A DNA stretch of 64,000 bases from Lycorma delicatula (lineage: Eukaryota > Arthropoda > Insecta > Hemiptera > Fulgoridae), in assembly GCF_047948215.1 (NCBI RefSeq), contig NC_134460.1, positions 9,295,501 to 9,359,500 of the forward strand, written 5' to 3'. The notes under the pieces are model-generated. The model searched no databases. It was given only the letters and a program-made list of their open reading frames with translations, and had not been told where the DNA came from. Made by a program: the position numbers and the translations under genes. This document shows positions 34,655 through 45,239 of the stretch, piece by piece (within the stretch, counting starts at the first letter, position 1; every line of letters starts with the position of its first letter).

Positions 34655-35075
34655 GAAGAAGAAGTCTGTTTGTATATTTGCTTGTTTTATTTCGTAAATA
34701 TCTCGACATCGGCGCCACCTAGCGGGTATAGTTTTTGCAGAAACTTTTTTTTTTCAAGTAACAAATATATATTCTGAATAAAAGCCAAATGGGAACGTAA
34801 TTTAATTTATAGAACTATCTCAATCCCAGTACCATCTAGCGGGTCCATGTTTTGCAGTGGTATTTCTTACCGTGTAATTAACACAAATTCTGAATATGAG
34901 CCAAATCAGGACCACAAATACAATTTTTTGAAATATTTCGACTCCAGCGCCACCTAGCGGGTCCAAACTAATTCAGAAACCTTCACGGATGTGCGTACAA
35001 CAACTCGCCAATGTTTCATTGCAGTCGGATGAATGGTATAGAAACGCTTACGAGACAAACACTCATTTTTATATG
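34655..35075. repeat. Repeat element with a three-unit, about 117-bp tandem array
   Basis: Units share (c,t)acctagcgggt, ttctgaata.(a,g)agccaaat and a T-rich segment. The core acctagcggg or atctagcggg recurs at 34717, 34834 and 34952, spacings of 117 and 118 bases. The third unit is partial (to about 34985). A further about 90 bases lead to gacaaacactcatttttata, so the array probably belongs to a larger non-coding mobile element. Confidence 0.7.
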
Positions 35076-35267
35076 TAGATATAATTGTCTATCATAATAG
35101 TTAATGATAAATTATAATATATTGTAAAGTCATTTCCAATACATTTATATAAATAACTACAAAATGTTTCAATTTTAATTTTCTGTATGTATCTGATATG
35201 TCAGATACAAGAAATTGCTCTTGATAATAAATATGTCACGAGTAGGGAGTTTCAATTCTTTATATTC

Positions 35268-35870
35268 CAGAATTTTGTTATATAGGGAATACATTACAAA
35301 GGATGGACGAAGTAATGCAGACATCAAAAGAGACTGCCACTAAAATAAACGTTTTCAAGAAAAATAAGTCTGCAAGTATGAAATATAGATCTAAAAATTA
35401 AAAACAAATTTTTAGAAATCTTTGTGTGGAATGTACCGCTTTGTGGTAGTAAAATATTATTTTAAAAAATACAGAAACGAATAAAAAAAATATAAGCCTT
35501 TGAAATTCCATGTTACAGAATGATATTGAACATTATATAGGTCGATTAAACTACAAAATAAACAGTTCTTAAGACGATTAGAAGAGAAATTTGTGAGATA
35601 ATTTTGTAAAGAGATGAACTAGATTGTTGTATAAAGTGATGTAAATTAAATTTATTAGGTGTTGAGGAACAGCTAGAAGATTAAAGTCGCACAAGCAGAC
35701 AAATGAATAAACAAATTGATTGGAATACACGACACGTATAGATTATAATCTACACAATTATAATCTAGTCAATATAAAAAAATTAAAAGATGGCACAGAT
35801 GAGAAAGTAATAGAATACTGCATCAAACCTGTCAGGGAAACTAGTTCGACTTACTAACAAAACTTACAAT
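35268..35870 (+). pseudogene. Ancient RTE-like LINE relic
   Basis: Heavily broken translation still shows FCYIGNTITKDGRSNADIKR, a GS-ILF remnant of YGSETW, IKKI.AFEIPCYRMIL, LRRLEEKFVR and a final HQTCQG-like remnant where LINE-A has SNQSND. The motif order equals LINE-A but identity is far lower and stops are many, so this is a separate, older lineage. No tail or TSD. Confidence 0.6.
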
Positions 35871-37402
35871 TGGTTGTACAAAATACAACCAATTGGGGAA
35901 AAACCGTTACCATCGTAAATAATTTATCCTCATTTACAACATTATTCTGTTTATCTTTTTACATGAAACGGAGGAGTCTAGATATAGTGTGATGGATAAG
36001 AGCTTGCCTTTTCAGGAATTATATTTTTAGTATGGGTTTATGAAGTACGGAAATATAAGATAATTTTATTATATATGGAAAACCATTGGTTTTTATTTGC
36101 AATTTATATCATAGTAAATAGCCGATATCATTATACAATGATCATTTGTAAAAAAACCTATTTAATTTAAATATTTTTGGTTACATAAAATTACATATGA
36201 ATTGTCATGTGATGCGATTCTTTATTCCCTCTCGAGCTATCTACTCTCAAAATTTAGCGTAATGAATCCGCTTTATTTTTCTTCTTTGCTAATCATTTTC
36301 AAATAAATGTATCCTGTAATTTTTATTTGTATATAGTATGTTAACAAAAATATAATTGAGAAATGAAGAGAATCATAAATTTGATGTTTGTAAAAAGCTG
36401 TTCTGTTAAATTCTGAACTGCGTAATTTTCTTTAAAAAAAATCTAGTCTGAAATACAGAGAATTGATAAAATAGAAACCATATTAATCGTTTGAATCAGT
36501 CTAATAATTCTCGATATTAAAACTAATAATTATAATAATAAAATTATAATTACACTGTAAAATCATTCATTCAATTATTATAACTTTTTAATAATATATA
36601 ATATAATAGAATAATCTTGGTTTTCATCATCCTGATAGTCAAGTTTTAATTTAAATTCCACTTTTATTTATAATCAGGTATTTACGGTGATTCTACCAAC
36701 AAAAAATTAATACTGAAAAAAAAGCCGATGAATCTAACCAGATTGAAAATCGAACATTAAAACAAGAAAATGATTTAAATTAATGTCCATTAGCCAAAAG
36801 TACAGCGATAAATTAATCCAGGGAATTAGTAACCAAGCGAAAGTAATTCAGTATTATATTTAATTAACAACTGAAATAAATGGAAATAATAAGAGATGTA
36901 ATAATTTTAATTAAATAAATACAATCTGGTAAAGGCTGTATATATTTTTTTATATTATAATTAAATTTATAAAGGTTAAAATTACGATAAAAATTTTAAA
37001 TGAAAAAGAAATGAATATTTAACGTAAATTTCTTCTACTCATGTTAAATAAACATTTATATAATGTTTTTTCATTACTACATTTTAACTTTTTTTTAAAT
37101 TAAAATATAAAAACATAAAAAAATAAAATTTCAACATAATAAATAAAAGCTTAAAATTAAAATAAAATAAAACTTTATGTTTCAAGGTAAAATTTAAATA
37201 TTAAAATGTAACATCAAGGAAAATGTTTTAGAGACTAGTATACGGTAACATCAATTAGTATGCTGTGTATTATAAAAGGGCGTAGTGAGTATTAATACAT
37301 TCCCGAATTACAAAACTGCAACCCTATTAACTCCAAAAAAATTGATATTTACATGTTTTTTCTAAATATCATTGGTATATGAAGAATAACATTAAAAAAA
37401 CC
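35871..37402. other. AT-rich spacer, no gene seen
   Basis: Nothing recognised. Confidence 0.6.
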
Positions 37403-37412
37403 AGGTAAGTTA

Positions 37413-38381
37413 AAAACAAGGCAAACGCTGCATTAGAGACAGTTGGTAGATGGCTCATTGATAGGGGATTGCAGCTTTCGATTGAAAAATGTAAATACAT
37501 TAAATTCACTGGAAAACGTGTATTGCAGCCAGTAGATATAAGAATTGGAGACTATAATATTGAGGAAGTAACATTATTAAAATATCTTAGAGTCATCTTA
37601 CAGAAAAACTGCAGATTTACTGAGCAGGTACTAAGTGTCTGTCAGAGTGCGGAGAAACTGACTAAATGCCTAAATACAATTTTGTCAAAGCAGAGCGCTC
37701 CTCGGGCATCAAAAAGAAGAGTTTTAGCGACAACCGTAGTGTCAACAATGATGTATGCCGTGCCGGGATGGAGTTGTGCTCTCACTATTAGCAGAAATAA
37801 AGACAGGTTGAAGAGAGCACACAGGGGGATACTACTGGGAGTAGTATCTGCCTATAGAACTGTTTCTTACGAGGCCCTCTGTGTGCTCTCGGGAATGTTA
37901 CCGATTGACTTTATCGCCAGATATAGAACTGTCAGGTTTTTAGGGAGAGCAGAAAATGAAGTCAGGGAAAACATACATATAATCTGGCAGGAGATATGGG
38001 CGGAGACTGAAGTGGCTGGATGGACAAGAACCTTAATTCCAGAATTAACAGGATGGATAAACAGGCGGCATGGAGAAACTGACTATTGGATCACCCAGTT
38101 CCTGACGGGAAATGGGTGTTTCAATGGTTATCTCCATAAGGTGGGAAGAAAGAATGAACCCACGTGCATGTACCGCGAACAGGACGATGATTCTGAGCAT
38201 ACGTTTTTTAGTATGTAATAAATGGATAAGACTAAGACACGACGCGGGTATTCATGGAAAAACGCCGAAGGAAACCGTGGATTTCATGCTCAGCAGTAAG
38301 GAGAACTGGAGGAAGGTCGCTGATTATATAAAGACAGTACTAAAACAGAAGAATGAAGATGAAAGAAGTATGGGTTTCTAG
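37413..38381 (+). pseudogene. R1-like LINE ORF C-terminal part, one frameshift
   Basis: Begins ALETVGRWLIDRGLQLSIEK, then CKYIKFTGKR, LLKYLRVILQKN, APRASKRRVLATTVVSTMMY, VPGW, VVSAYRTVSYEALCVLSG and LPIDFIA. This order (KYLG.. / PR..KRRLL / YA.P.W / AYRTVS..A..V.AG..PI) is typical of R1-clade ORF2 after the thumb. The frame breaks at EHTFF (about 38210) and resumes one frame over with CNKWIRLRHD and ETVDFMLSSKENWRKV. The expected zinc-knuckle-like CxxC...H region is damaged by this frameshift. RT palm is missing. Confidence 0.82.
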
Positions 38382-38717
38382 TATGTTAGGTCGGGTGGAC
38401 AGCCTCAGCGGTGAGAGCCAGCATGCTTAGGTGTGCTGGTTTCAATGATCCGCTGAGGACTCCTTGGGGTGTGCTGTAGGGACAAGAGAGTATTATGAAA
38501 GTTCCGGGGATAACATCACGACTTGTAGGTATGATGTGGTTCCATAGAGGACATAATAGAGAATAAAAAATCTCAAAATCTCCACCGGTAGGCCAGACCT
38601 GCCATGCCGATATATAGCCGGTAGGCGGGGAGAGCCTATTAGAGTAACGGACACTCCCCTGGGTGGCGTAATACCATCAAGTCGGTCCGGCCCAGGGGAG
38701 TAGAAAAAAAAAATAAA
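37413..38717 (+). mobile_element. R1-like LINE, 5'-truncated, perfect 10-bp TSD
   Basis: The direct repeat aggtaagtta (37403-37412, 38718-38727) bounds it. It begins just after the RT active site, continues to the ORF end (38381), then about 320 bases of GC-rich 3' UTR and an A-tail. The 3' UTR shares its end (ggcgtaataccatcaagtcgg / ccggcccaggggag) with the two 3' UTRs at 51.2-52.1 kb read on the minus strand, so all three belong to one superfamily. Confidence 0.9.
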
Positions 38718-38750
38718 AGGTAAGTTATGCAATTCCAGATACCGAAAGAA

Positions 38751-39052
38751 CCACCGGGTTGGTCTAGTGGTGAACGCGTCTTCGCAGATCAGCTAATTTC
38801 GAAATCCAGATTTCCACGTTCAAATCCTAGTAAAAACAGTTTTCTTTATACGGATATGAATTTTAGATCGTGGATACCGGTGTTCTTCGGGGGTTGGGTT
38901 TCAATTAAACACACATTTCGGAAACGGTCGACCTGAGACTGTACAAGACTACACTTCACTTACACTCATACATATCATTTTCATTCATACTCTGAAGTAA
39001 TACCTGATGGTGATTCTCGGAGACTAAACAGGAAAGAAAAAAGAAAAAAAGC
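38751..39052 (+). mobile_element. SINE-1 copy, full length, diverged
   Basis: Head ccaccgggttggtctagtgg, altered anticodon-arm palindrome, B box cgttcaaatccta, body and A-rich tail. Flanks taccgaaagaa (38740-38750) and taccgaatgaa (39053-39063) match 10 of 11: an aged TSD. It sits only 23 bases after the R1-like LINE TSD. Confidence 0.9.
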
Positions 39053-39063
39053 TACCGAATGAA

Positions 39064-39532
39064 GGCTTCACCCTCTACAGACTACTACCTTGAAGGAAGT
39101 TTAAATATATATGTATGCAAGTAAAGAGTAGTGTAAAAAGAAAAATAATTATATATTCTCGATTAAAACTCTATAAATTCTCGATACCAATTCACTATAA
39201 ATTCTCGATACGACACCATAGTTGTCGTATCTCAAACCTATGGTGATCCTATGCACATAATCGATTATAACCAAATTTAAATAGCATCAATGAAACATTT
39301 AAAAATCATCGAAAAAAAGAAAAAAAAAAGACTGTTAAACTGGTGTGAAAATATTAAGCAAAAAAATTATACACGATATAAATCACCTCTATATATGAAT
39401 GTATATAAATTATTTCTATAAGAAATATTAATTAAATGCAAGGTACATAGGAATGGGTAGGTATGCTCTTCCACGGATAAAACATAAGAAACTGTACCAT
39501 CATTTTCCCGGATTGTTAAGGGAAACCGTGAT
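39064..39532. other. Spacer, no gene seen
   Basis: A local near-duplication of attctcgata..aa occurs around 39157-39215 (three times). Nothing else recognised. Confidence 0.6.
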
Positions 39533-39545
39533 AAATCCTTGATCA

Positions 39546-39588
39546 CATGTGTAATTCCGTAGGTTTAAGTTGTTTGCCTATATGTATA

Positions 39589-39631
<43 letters not shown>

Positions 39632-40164
39632 ATTTTTGACTGGCTGCCGCCAGGGAGGTGGACGTATTATAACAGCCAGGTGCTAAGGCAAGATGGAGTC
39701 CTATGTCCTAGGGACCGAAGGCTGGGGTACAGAAATTGGGAATAATGAAGGGGGGATAAGGAATGTATAATAAAAAAACGAAACGTGGTCGTCGTGTAGG
39801 GCCATGGAGGGGCAGCCTCTATGCCTAGGGTGTTCGGGCCTACTCACGCGCGAGAGTGGGTGGGTCGGAGCTCCCCGATGATGGGATAGGGGACCCTCGA
39901 GGTATGTATGGGGTGTGACGCGTAACTGTGAAGGACACGCAAAATGGGTGTCTGGATCAGGTAGGATAGGATCTGGAAAGGTAGTTCTCCTGCGGAGAAA
40001 CATTCTGATCACCGGAAGGTTATTAGTATGTTTTCGAGGAGGTACGAGAGACCCCGATGGGAATTCGGACGAACTAGGGAGGGCAGACTGCGCTGCCACG
40101 ACACCCTGAGGCGACTGTGTTAAGCTTATAGGGGTGCGCTGGTCGTCTCGGGGGTGTTTAAAAA
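39546..40164 (+). mobile_element. Unassigned retroposon, 619 bp, 13-bp TSD and A-tail
   Basis: The repeat aaatccttgatca (39533-39545 and 40165-40177) bounds the segment and an A-run precedes the right copy, so it was inserted by target-primed reverse transcription. The first about 85 bases are AT-rich with a TA run (39592-39628); the remaining about 530 are GC-rich. Frames of 132 codons (minus) and 64 codons (plus) have no domain I recognise. It may be the 3' UTR end of a LINE not otherwise present here, or an RNA-derived retroposed copy of something else. Confidence 0.7.
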
Positions 40165-40177
40165 AAATCCTTGATCA

Positions 40178-40727
40178 AAGAAACTTTTAAACTTGATCAA
40201 AGTACACAATTCATTTTATAAAATAAAATAAAATAAGAATCTTTAAAGATTTAATATTTATGTTAACTAATAATTTAAATCATACAAAAAATAATAGTAA
40301 ATTTAAAAAGCTGGAAAAGTAATGCAACAACTATTTACGCCTACAAAAGGACTAGTCTTCGACAGGATGGAGCACTGACGTATGTAAAAATGCAAGTAAA
40401 GAATTATACATAAAAAAAATTACTCTGAGTAAAATTTTCAGATTCAAGACCCACTGAATGACCGTTTCTCCCTACTCCCTTAACAAATTGTTACCAAAAT
40501 TAGATCCTATCAATGATGTACGTACGTGTATATTACGAGATCATCCCAAAAATTTTACAAAAATTGTTAATGCATTTTGATGAAATCGAGCAAAATGATA
40601 ACTCAACAAAAATTGTCGGCTTATTATCTCCCACCTATGAAAAAAATTGCCCGACTTTTATAATCAACTTGACATACTAATGAAATTAAACCATTTAAAC
40701 ATAATACAAGAATTAGACTTATCTTAA
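40178..40727. other. AT-rich spacer, no gene seen
   Basis: Nothing recognised. Confidence 0.55.
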
Positions 40728-41094
40728 TTTTTTTTTTTAATTTCTTGATGTATACGTTGCAATCTGTTCTAATGAACAATAAGCAATTGCACAGATAAAT
40801 CAGATGTGGGTTGTACGTACGACATATAAATAAAATGTATTCTTGAACAGACTCAGACCGACCATTCTTCAGACGTATGATTAATTGAATCCCAACCATC
40901 TAAGTACCATCAAGTACTTAGATGGTTGAATCCCAACCATCAAGTACACCGGTGCCCACTGACTAGTATTCAAATCCGTATAAAAGCAATTAACGTTTAC
41001 CGAAACTTGAACCTCAAAACTTTCGACTTCGAAATCATCATCTGTTAAACAATTGATTTGCAACGGCGACTTAACCACTAGATCAGGCCGGTGG
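40728..41094 (-). mobile_element. SINE-1 copy, old, with internal inverted duplication
   Basis: Minus strand: ccggcctgatctagtggtt head, decayed B box aggttcaagtttcgg, ggtgtact..atggttgggattcaatt body. The 3' half is strongly diverged (cagaatacattttatttat region) and its left limit is uncertain. A 14-bp perfect hairpin is inserted in the body. Confidence 0.75.
40894..40927. repeat. Perfect 14-bp hairpin inside SINE-1
   Basis: aaccatctaagtac (40894-40907) and gtacttagatggtt (40914-40927) are exact reverse complements around a 6-base loop. It is followed by a second copy of aatcccaaccatcaagtac, so the local sequence was both inverted and duplicated. Confidence 0.95.
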
Positions 41095-43769
41095 GCAGGT
41101 GAATTCTTACATTATAAAAAGAATTTTTGCCTCCACTCCTGTAAGGGGGTTGGGACAAGACCAAATACTATCAAAATGTATTTTGGCTACGTAAGGGCCA
41201 TTAAATTACATGGAAAAAATGTGTATATCCTTTTAAGTAAAAGCTACCTTCCCAAATGGTCTGTACTTCCCTGCCTCCTTGATCAACTGTGACCAGAATT
41301 AAATCTTATATTTCACAAATTTAAAATTAAATTATATAATATCCCACATACAGAAATCGACGAGCCAAATTTCATTGACATCAATATGAAAACATCAAAA
41401 AATCAATAATCTCAGGTGAGTGAGCTGATTCATGAATAACTTTACATTTTTTAAGTTTATAAAAAAAATTATGTTGTACAACAAAAAATTTGTTGTTTTA
41501 TTTTTTGAATTTAATACAACTTGTGTAATAAATTGATAAAAATTAAATGTTTTAAAATTAATTACGAAAACGTTTTCCATTTATTTCTTTTTTTATATCT
41601 CGTTTAGTACCCTCGCAGAAATCATCTTTTTTCCAAATAGAATTTTTTCTGTTAACATAAATTATTCCATGACGTAATTTGATTTTTAAATTGTAAAGAA
41701 AGATATTTAAAATTTCAGTAAGTAAAAAATAAAAATGATAAAACAATATTAACTTTTATTAAAATAACTGAGATAGTAAAGATACATCACGGTAACTTCA
41801 AATTAAATTAATTTATTATGATAAAAACATTCCGTTCTGAAGAACCAAAGATTTATGTGAGGGTAATTAGTCGAAATCCAAGAAACGAAATAAATGGCGA
41901 AGTTTTGTTAATTAATTTCTATATATTTTTATTTTACATAATCTTGTACCTAAATTTATTATTTTTTTATATTCAGGGCATTTAAAATCATTTAAAAATA
42001 TAATAATTTATGATCATAACTGATAAATGTTAATATTTCCTCACTTCTGTACATCTGTACCCTTTAACAGGAGGTGAAATAATATTCAACATTAATTTAC
42101 GTGTTTATAAACTCATTTTTTCTATTAGTTTATGCAATTCCCTTTAAATAATTCTCAATTCACTCTTTTTTCAACACCGGTCAGTGTAGCAATACACAGC
42201 TTGATAGTTTTCTAGATCTCCAATAAAATCGTTTATTTTTTCACTGTGCGCCGCTTCCTTCCTCCTTCCGACCACTTTTAGTTAGCGCATTCTTCTTCTC
42301 CTTCTGGATCACTTTGAATTCTAAAATCTTTTCCTAAGGTCCCTTCTGGGTTTTACATCTATCACGTTTATGTTTTCCTTAGGTTTTCGTTAACTTCTAC
42401 CCAAACCCGGGTGAAATTCTCATTCTTCCTTAATTTTCAGCCATTGTTAGTTATTATGGGCACTAGGATTTTCCTGAGTAACCACCTTCCAGAAAATTCA
42501 AATTTATATAATGTTTATTCATTTATTATTATTTTTTCTTTTTTTTTCATTTGAATATACTTCGAGAATTATGCTTGATTTGGCGATTATTTTTGAAAAA
42601 AAATTATTACTTTAAAATAAATAAATAAAATAAAAGTGTTTACCAAAAATATATATAGATTTATTATGTTTATAAAATTGTTTTAATATTTATTTTTTAC
42701 CGATTAATTTAATAATTATATTTTCAATATCCTTAGCTACAAAACAAATGATATAATTTAAAACGGGAAAATTTAATTAATTAAACAAATACACGAGTCT
42801 CTTGCCAAAATTATCATAAATTATTAACTCTCATATCAGTGACATGGGTTTAACTGGTAACAGCTGTACAGGAAGTTAATTAATATAAAAAGAAATATGA
42901 TGACATCAGTCGGGTGACCGTGGTTACAAGACCTCACAAAATGTAAAATGACGGTCGCACTTTACCGTCTTCACTTGTTATATAATAATAAAAAATTAAA
43001 GCAACGACACCGAGAAAATATTGATTTAGTTATTTTATTAATAAGTATTTACTGAAAAAAAAACGAAAAAACAGTAATATACGCGCTCTTTAAATAAATA
43101 ATATTTACTTTAATTATATTGCTAGAATTATCATTACGAAAGTACTTTTCATTTACTATAAATAATTACTACTTTTATGATCAAAGCAATATTACAAATA
43201 ATTAGTAATTATTACTTCAATCAAAAAGATGAAGTTAAGCAACCTTGAAAAGTTGGATCTATAATAAAAATTAATATTTTTATTAAAGCAAATAAATATT
43301 AGAAACGTTCATAATAAAAAACTGATTTAAATTAAAACTACTTATATCTGATATATATATATATATATGAATCAAAGATAAAAAATATAATTTGTAATCT
43401 TAAATTAATAATAATTTTGATTATTAATAAAATCAGGGAGAAAATCGTCAAACTCCATAATTTCCGTATTCCACTTTAATATCAGTCATATCTTTGCTGT
43501 TTATGAATCGATTTAAAACAAAAAGTATATTACTTTGTTCACAATAAACGTTTTAACATTTTTATCTGATATTAAAATAATTCCATAAAACTAATATTTA
43601 CCAGCTATTAATGGTTAAACAATTTATATTATTTTGAAACTTTAAATTATAGAATTTTAAACTTACTTATTACGTAGAAGTTGCTGTTGAGAACATGTTC
43701 ACCATTTTTAATTTTATATATATTTATAGACTAGAATTTTTTTTTCAATAATTTTCTTCATATGTGAAT
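41095..43769. other. Spacer of about 2.7 kb without a supported gene
   Basis: Mostly AT-rich. 42170-42490 is GC-richer (cactgtgcgccgcttccttc, cccaaacccgggtgaaattc) and looks like a decayed transposon fragment I cannot name. A TA run lies at 43353-43369. Confidence 0.5.
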
Positions 43770-44078
43770 CACTTTTGTACAAAGTGATACTAAAACCGGT
43801 TTGGGCATACGGAATCCAAGTCTGGGTATGGCAAGTACCAGCGAAAAAAGTATTATTCATCGATTCCAAAATAAATTGGCGAGATTCATTATAGAGACGC
43901 CATTGTTTCCCATGGAACAACGAAATTCACAAGTACTTGGGTTACTATGTGTTCAAGCGATTTGCAACTCGGTGCAAAATAGGACTTAACGACTACGTAA
44001 ACTGCCTAACTGTTAACCTCTTAAATAATGTGGAAGATATAAAGTGATTAAAGCGGGTAAATGTATTGGACCTAGGAA
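43770..44078 (+). pseudogene. Jockey-clade LINE relic, C-terminal end
   Basis: Broken frames read LYKVILKPVWAYGIQVW, then after a frameshift MASTSEKSIIHRFQNKLARF, then NDYVNCLTVNLLNNVEDIK-LKRVNVLDLG. LKP.W.YGIQLW / I..FQ.K..R / final LKR...LDL is the jockey end signature. It covers the segment missing from the relic at 6340-6898. Degenerate, no tail seen. Confidence 0.75.
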
Positions 44079-45239
44079 ACTAAAAGTGATAGGCCTATCT
44101 TAAGTTGTGCATCAACAAAGTATTTATGTCTATGTTCGTAAACATCAATGTTTCAAAAGTTATTTGCTTCTATTTTTTTATTTTTAAGTCGTGATTTTAT
44201 AAGTAGTATTGGATATTATTATAATTTCTAGTTCAATATTAGTTGAATTTTATGAATGCTTAACCTATCTTTAAATTACTGTCGATTTTTAAAATGTAAT
44301 TAATTAGGGTGTTTCAAGGAAATCTCCTTTATAACTTGATTATTGTATTGAAATTTACTTATGGTTTTTAATCTACGAAACTGATTGTAAATATAATCAC
44401 GATAAAATAAATATATATATATTTAATTTCTAAGCCAGTATTTTAAATTAGTTTTTGATACACAAAAAATATAATTTTTTAATAAAAAAGGTGCATTAAA
44501 CACACACACACACTTCTACGATTGTGAAAATTTTGAAAAAATTCTATAGTAAAAGAAACTGAGTCAATGTGGTTGAAAAAATTGATTAAAAAATGTGTAA
44601 TAGATTAATCCATCTCGAATAAAATATTTAACCAAATCTAAATACTGTTAAGTTACGTTTTCCTAGGGTTCAGAACATCACAAAGTCGGCAAAAACACAT
44701 TCATAGATATGTAATTTCGTACGTAATACTATAACGTTGAACTCTGACAACCTCAACATTTAAAACAAAATACAAATTAACTAAATACGTGTGTAAGTTG
44801 ATGATGCTACGTTATCTATTATTTGAATCTTAATTTCTTTTTTGTTTTACAACTATTTGACTTTTCTATATACTTTTTTACAACAGGAAGTGTTTTTAAA
44901 ATTTCAAGAAAATTAATTTATATCCATAAAACTAAGTAAATAACAAAATTTTCTCCTTCTGTCTTAATTTATAAGAAACCTTTTTTTCGTATTCATTAGC
45001 ATTTATCATTGTTTCCTCCATCAGAGTAATTTCTAAAAATGATTAACAAAAAAATTACGAAATCAAGTGACACAAAATCAACTGAAACCTTTATTAAACT
45101 GGTTGTTTTAAATCACTTTACAAGTAATTGCAGTCACATCTGGCACGCGTATTTATCACTGTCCCAAAATTCTAGTAGTATTTTAGTTGACCAAAACAAG
45201 TGAAATCTGTTTTAACTCGATTTTAAAACGCTTTGTATT
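44079..45239. other. AT-rich spacer, no gene seen
   Basis: A short CA run at 44501-44513. Nothing else recognised. Confidence 0.6.
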
